Below are positions 61,398-64,000 of a stretch of DNA of 64,000 nt, piece after piece. The notes below the pieces were generated by a model. The model searched no databases and had not been told where the DNA came from. It saw only the letters and a program-made list of their open reading frames with translations. Location of the stretch: positions 1 through 64,000 of the forward strand of contig NZ_FOIS01000006.1 of assembly GCF_900110455.1 (NCBI RefSeq), read 5' to 3'. This DNA is from Natrinema salifodinae (GTDB taxonomy: Archaea; Halobacteriota; Halobacteria; Halobacteriales; Natrialbaceae). The position numbers were made by a program, and so were the translations under genes. Position 1 is the stretch's first letter; every line of letters starts with the position of its first letter.

Positions 61398-61793
61398 AGC
61401 GATTCGGCGGATACATCTCGAACCGCTGTCAAGACCTACGTGCCGGCCTACCAGAAAACGGAGTGGCAGTCCCACGCCGACGAGTTCGGGATGAGCCAGA
61501 GCGAGTTCGTTCGGACGATGGTCCAGGCCGGTCGAAAGGGGTTCGAACCCGATTCAGAGGAACCCGATTCTCCGGACGCAGACCCTGGGGGTAACGGCCT
61601 CGAAAGACAGGTCCTCGAATTACTCTCCGCTGACACGTACTCGTGGGAGGAACTCCTCGATGCGGTCTCCGACGACATCGAGTCGCGACTGGACGAGGCC
61701 CTCGAGGAACTGCAAGCGAACAACCGGATTCGATACAGCGGTCGCCACGGCGGGTACACCACGGTCGACGGCGGAGGGGCCGATGGCGACTGA
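61398..61793 (+). CDS. DUF5805-like protein paired with the recombinase
   Basis: A 131-residue protein beginning MSDSADTSRTAVKTYVPAYQKTEWQ. It continues with SHADEFGMSQSEFVRTMVQAGRKGFE, a ribbon-helix-helix-like region, and then a C-terminal helical part (EELLDAVSDDIESRLDEALEELQANNRIRYSGRHGGYTTV) resembling a wHTH. I recall this family as DUF5805, found next to integrases in haloarchaea. The gene's 3' end overlaps the recombinase start by 11 bases, indicating coupled expression. It may be an excisionase-like or accessory DNA-binding factor; that role is inferred. Confidence 0.75.
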   Translation, partial: SDSADTSRTAVKTYVPAYQKTEWQSHADEFGMSQSEFVRTMVQAGRKGFEPDSEEPDSPDADPGGNGLERQVLELLSADTYSWEELLDAVSDDIESRLDEALEELQANNRIRYSGRHGGYTTVDGGGADGD

Positions 61794-62847
61794 CCCCGAA
61801 TCCGCCGCCGGCGCGTCCGACGGCGTCGACGATCCGATCGCGTACTTCCTCGACGACCAGCGCTATCACGGCAAGAGCGAGCAGACGCTCGAGGCCTACG
61901 AGCGCATCCTCCGCCGGTTCGAGGCGTTCATCGACGAGCGCTTCGGCGTCGACGCAGTCGCGGGGGCCCAACGCCGGGAGTGCATGGCATGGATCCACTC
62001 CCTTCGCGGCGAGTTCGAACCCAGTACGATCGCCACGTACGCGTCCTACCTCAACCGGTTCTACGACTACATGACCCGCGTCGGGGCCTTCGACGACAAT
62101 CCCATGGGCCTGGTCATGGAGGAACTCCCCGAGTCGATCGATACGAACCCGACCAGGCGGGACATCTCGGTGCCGGAGATGCGCTCGTTTGTCGGCGGGA
62201 TCGCCCATCCGCTCGAGCGGGCCGTCGTCGTCACGCTCCTGAAGACGGGGATGCGCGTCGGAGAACTCTGTAACCTCGACCTGCGGGATCTGCACCTCGA
62301 AACGCCGGAACTCGACCTCGAGTGGACGACGCGGGTCGGTCTCGAGCGGCGGCCGTCATCGCTGTTCGTCGCGGCCGAGCCGGCCCGCGGGACGACCGTC
62401 AACGGCGAGGAGCGGACGGCCTCAAACAAGCGCAAGCGTGAGACGGTCGTCCCCGTCGACGGCGAACTCCGGCGGGTGCTACTCGAGTGGCTGGCAATTC
62501 GGCCGGACGCTGTCTCGTCGGCCAGGCCGCTCTTTCTCGACACTGGCGAGTCGTGGGGACGACGGCTCGAACCGTCCGACGTCCGCTATATCGTCGAGAA
62601 ACATGCCCGCGATCACGGCTGGTACCGAACCGGCGGCGGGACCCAGGAGAACGTCACACCCCACTACTTTCGGCACTTCTTCACCACGCATCTGCGGGAC
62701 CGAACCGGGGACCGAGGGATCGTCCAGTACCTCCGTGGCGACGTCGCCGGCGACGTGATCGATACCTACACGCACAACTGGGGCGACCGCGTCCGCGAAA
62801 CCTACCTCGAGCACATCTACACCGTGGCTCGGCGACCGGTGCAGTGA
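61783..62847 (+). CDS. Tyrosine recombinase (integrase, phage-type/XerD-like)
   Basis: A 354-residue tyrosine recombinase. The N-terminal SAM-like core-binding domain (residues about 17-110, YFLDDQRYHGKSEQTLEAYERILRRFEAF) is followed by the catalytic domain. Catalytic Arg158 lies in KTGMRVGELCNLDL, the lysine probably among Lys216/Lys218, and the H-x2-R box is His294/Arg297 in TPHYFRHFFTTH. The nucleophile is probably Tyr329 in IDTYTHNWG. The usual LGH before the tyrosine is replaced by YLRGDV. It may integrate a mobile element or resolve dimers. The start is fixed by an 11-base overlap with the DUF5805 gene. Confidence 0.88.
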   Translation: MATDPESAAGASDGVDDPIAYFLDDQRYHGKSEQTLEAYERILRRFEAFIDERFGVDAVAGAQRRECMAWIHSLRGEFEPSTIATYASYLNRFYDYMTRVGAFDDNPMGLVMEELPESIDTNPTRRDISVPEMRSFVGGIAHPLERAVVVTLLKTGMRVGELCNLDLRDLHLETPELDLEWTTRVGLERRPSSLFVAAEPARGTTVNGEERTASNKRKRETVVPVDGELRRVLLEWLAIRPDAVSSARPLFLDTGESWGRRLEPSDVRYIVEKHARDHGWYRTGGGTQENVTPHYFRHFFTTHLRDRTGDRGIVQYLRGDVAGDVIDTYTHNWGDRVRETYLEHIYTVARRPVQ

Positions 62848-62883
62848 TCGGCTGGAGTCGGATTCGTTCACCGACTCCCCAAA

Positions 62884-62909
62884 GGAGTACTACTACCGTA
62901 GTAAACTCC
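62884..62909. terminator. Hairpin after the recombinase gene
   Basis: GGAGT-AC-TACTAC-C-GTAGTA-A-ACTCC forms an 11-pair stem with small bulges. It begins 37 bases after the recombinase stop. It may end the transcript or be part of a recombination site. Confidence 0.5.
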
Positions 62910-62933
62910 ATTGGCTGAGAACCGACGAATAAA

Positions 62934-62951
62934 TCCTATACTGCTATAGGA
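62934..62951. repeat. Second inverted repeat after the recombinase gene
   Basis: TCCTATA at 62934-62940 and TATAGGA at 62945-62951 are perfect 7-base arms around CTGC. It could be a recombinase binding site or a promoter element. Confidence 0.4.
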
Positions 62952-63128
62952 ATATTGGGGGTGACGGCGCTGGAATTCTTCGACGCGAACTCCGCGTTTC
63001 ACCCCCTGCTCCGTCGTTGCCGCGGTACTTGGCCCGTTGAGCGGTTTTTGTCGTCCCACTAGCGGCGACCCCCTTCTCCCCGTACTATTATGATATTTCT
63101 CGTGGTCGAACAACCGTGACGATTGCTA

Positions 63129-63935
63129 ATGGTCGATGCTAGCATTCACGTTCTCGATCGCGGCGGCCTCGAGTGCGACATGAACTACATGATGGAAGGG
63201 CACGTGCTCGGCACGCACGACGAGCCGAACCCGGATATCGACTACGGCGAGATCCCGGTCTGGAACCTCGTGATCGAGCACCCCGAGGGGACGATCCTCT
63301 GGGACACCGGTTCCCACCACGACGCCGCTGACGGCCACTGGCCCGAGGGCCTCGTTCAGGCGTTTTACCCGCACGACGCCCACGAGCATCGGCTCGACGA
63401 CGATCTGAACGAGGCCGGCTTCGGCGTCGACGACATCGATTACGTCTTTCAGACCCACCTACACTTGGACCACGCCGGCGGCCTGGAATTCTTCGCCGGG
63501 ACGGACGTGCCAGTGTTCGTCCACGAGCGCGAACTCGAGTTCGCCTACTACAGCGCGAAGACCGACAAGGGAAGCGACGCGTACGTGCTCGAGGACTTCG
63601 ATCACGACCTGAACTGGCACGTCTTACACCAGGACCGCGAACGACACTTCGAGGATCTGGAATTCGTCCGATTCCCGGGACACACGCCAGGCCTCACGGG
63701 AACGATGATCCACCTCGACGACGAGGGCACGCTCGTGTTCACCGGCGATCAGGTGTACATGGCGGATAACTTCGAGGAAGAGATCCCGCTCGGGGCGGCC
63801 CTCCTGTGGGGGCGGACCGAGTGGATCGAGAGCCTCCGTCGCATCGAGGCGCTCGAGCGCCGTCACGACGCCGAAGTCGTGTACGGCCACGACCCCGACC
63901 AGTTCGACGCCGTGCAGCCGGGGTGGGGGCTGTGA
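63129..63935 (+). CDS. Metallo-beta-lactamase-fold hydrolase, AHL-lactonase-like
   Basis: A 268-residue protein with the MBL zinc motif H-x-H-x-D-H (His110, His112, Asp114, His115 in QTHLHLDHAGG), then His185 (FPGHTPG), Asp207 (FTGDQVYM) and a late VVYGHD. The N-terminal segment WNLVIEHPEGTILWDTGSHH is like AiiA-type N-acyl homoserine lactonases, which open lactone rings of quorum signals. Haloarchaeal substrates are not known. ATG 63129 is used; an in-frame TTG lies six bases upstream. Its stop codon overlaps the next gene (GTGA), suggesting one operon. Confidence 0.88.
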   Translation: MVDASIHVLDRGGLECDMNYMMEGHVLGTHDEPNPDIDYGEIPVWNLVIEHPEGTILWDTGSHHDAADGHWPEGLVQAFYPHDAHEHRLDDDLNEAGFGVDDIDYVFQTHLHLDHAGGLEFFAGTDVPVFVHERELEFAYYSAKTDKGSDAYVLEDFDHDLNWHVLHQDRERHFEDLEFVRFPGHTPGLTGTMIHLDDEGTLVFTGDQVYMADNFEEEIPLGAALLWGRTEWIESLRRIEALERRHDAEVVYGHDPDQFDAVQPGWGL

Positions 63936-64000
63936 GCTACGATCGATCCGTCTCCGCCGATCCGCACGAACTCGCACCCGAAACCGTCTGGCACGTTCGG
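63932..64000 (+). CDS. Truncated gene following the lactonase, start only
   Basis: GTG 63932 opens a frame overlapping the lactonase stop by four bases (GTGA). The 23 visible residues, MSYDRSVSADPHELAPETVWHVR, have the acidic composition of a real gene. The window ends here, so nothing about function can be said. The overlap points to an operon with the lactonase-like enzyme. Confidence 0.55.
   Translation, partial: MSYDRSVSADPHELAPETVWHVR

Noticed and set aside
61540-61560. GGTTCGAACCC resembling a tRNA T-loop
   Set aside because: It lies inside the DUF5805 frame encoding GFEPDS, and no other tRNA arms surround it.
1-64000. CRISPR array
   Set aside because: No set of regularly spaced identical repeats with unique spacers is visible. 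The repeats found are origin boxes, a three-copy 15-mer and short palindromes.

Overview
The window is haloarchaeal chromosome (class Halobacteria). The signs are high GC with strong G/C third positions, very acidic proteins, leaderless promoters with a TATA element about 25-30 bases before the start codon, Tat lipoproteins with twin-arginine plus lipobox signals, a PGF-CTERM protein, and archaeal genes: orc1/cdc6, cetZ, gatE, srp19, gar1, trmJ, mptE and a presenilin-like protease. Housekeeping gene content points to a main chromosome. The genus is not resolvable by eye; a Natrialba/Natrinema-type relative is plausible.

Layout. 0-10 kb: a secreted beta-propeller lipoprotein, two YdjM-like membrane hydrolases, hisD, an IscA/ErpA-type Fe-S carrier, dodecin, two further membrane proteins and an alanine-glyoxylate-type aminotransferase. 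10-12.7 kb: a zinc-ribbon protein, two universal stress proteins and an MscS channel. 12.8-21.8 kb: a carbohydrate module made of a TrmB regulator, a complete ABC importer (lipoprotein, two permeases, ATPase), a Gfo/Idh/MocA dehydrogenase and a sugar-phosphate isomerase-like TIM barrel. 21.8-26.4 kb: a HalOD1 protein, cetZ, and pterin genes mptE and folP. 26.5-28.7 kb: orc1/cdc6 followed by about 1 kb of non-coding DNA with at least three strong G-string origin-box repeats plus degenerate copies and a CTAG-rich AT-rich tract. This is the probable replication origin; trmJ follows. 29.7-36.1 kb: a lipoprotein, an HTH/zinc-ribbon protein, an EamA transporter divergent from an Lrp-type regulator, gatE and a blue-copper protein. 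36.3-40 kb: corrinoid (or haem) uptake genes btuD-btuC divergent from btuF around a symmetric promoter. 40.2-46.7 kb: srp19-gar1, the presenilin-like protease, a lipoprotein, cysS, NifU-C-domain and BolA proteins, and another Usp. 46.8-54.3 kb: two paralogous YdbS-YdbT pairs of bacterial-PH membrane proteins bracketing fumC, a CNNM/CorC-type protein and a zinc finger protein.

54.4-59.75 kb is a block of lower GC and different codon choice: two HTH regulators, a branched-chain-type aminotransferase, an EamA exporter and an IS4-superfamily insertion sequence. A palindromic operator and two related half-matching sites lie in this block, and the stop codon of the aminotransferase sits in a hairpin loop. 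It is followed by about 1.65 kb without a recognisable gene, then a DUF5805-type protein overlapping a tyrosine recombinase, so the whole 54.4-62.9 kb stretch looks like accessory DNA. The window ends with an AHL-lactonase-like metallo-beta-lactamase whose stop overlaps the start of a truncated gene.

No rRNA, tRNA or CRISPR array was found by reading. The most interesting items are the origin region, the operator/aminotransferase/exporter cassette, the duplicated PH-domain pairs and the divergent btuC/btuF promoter.
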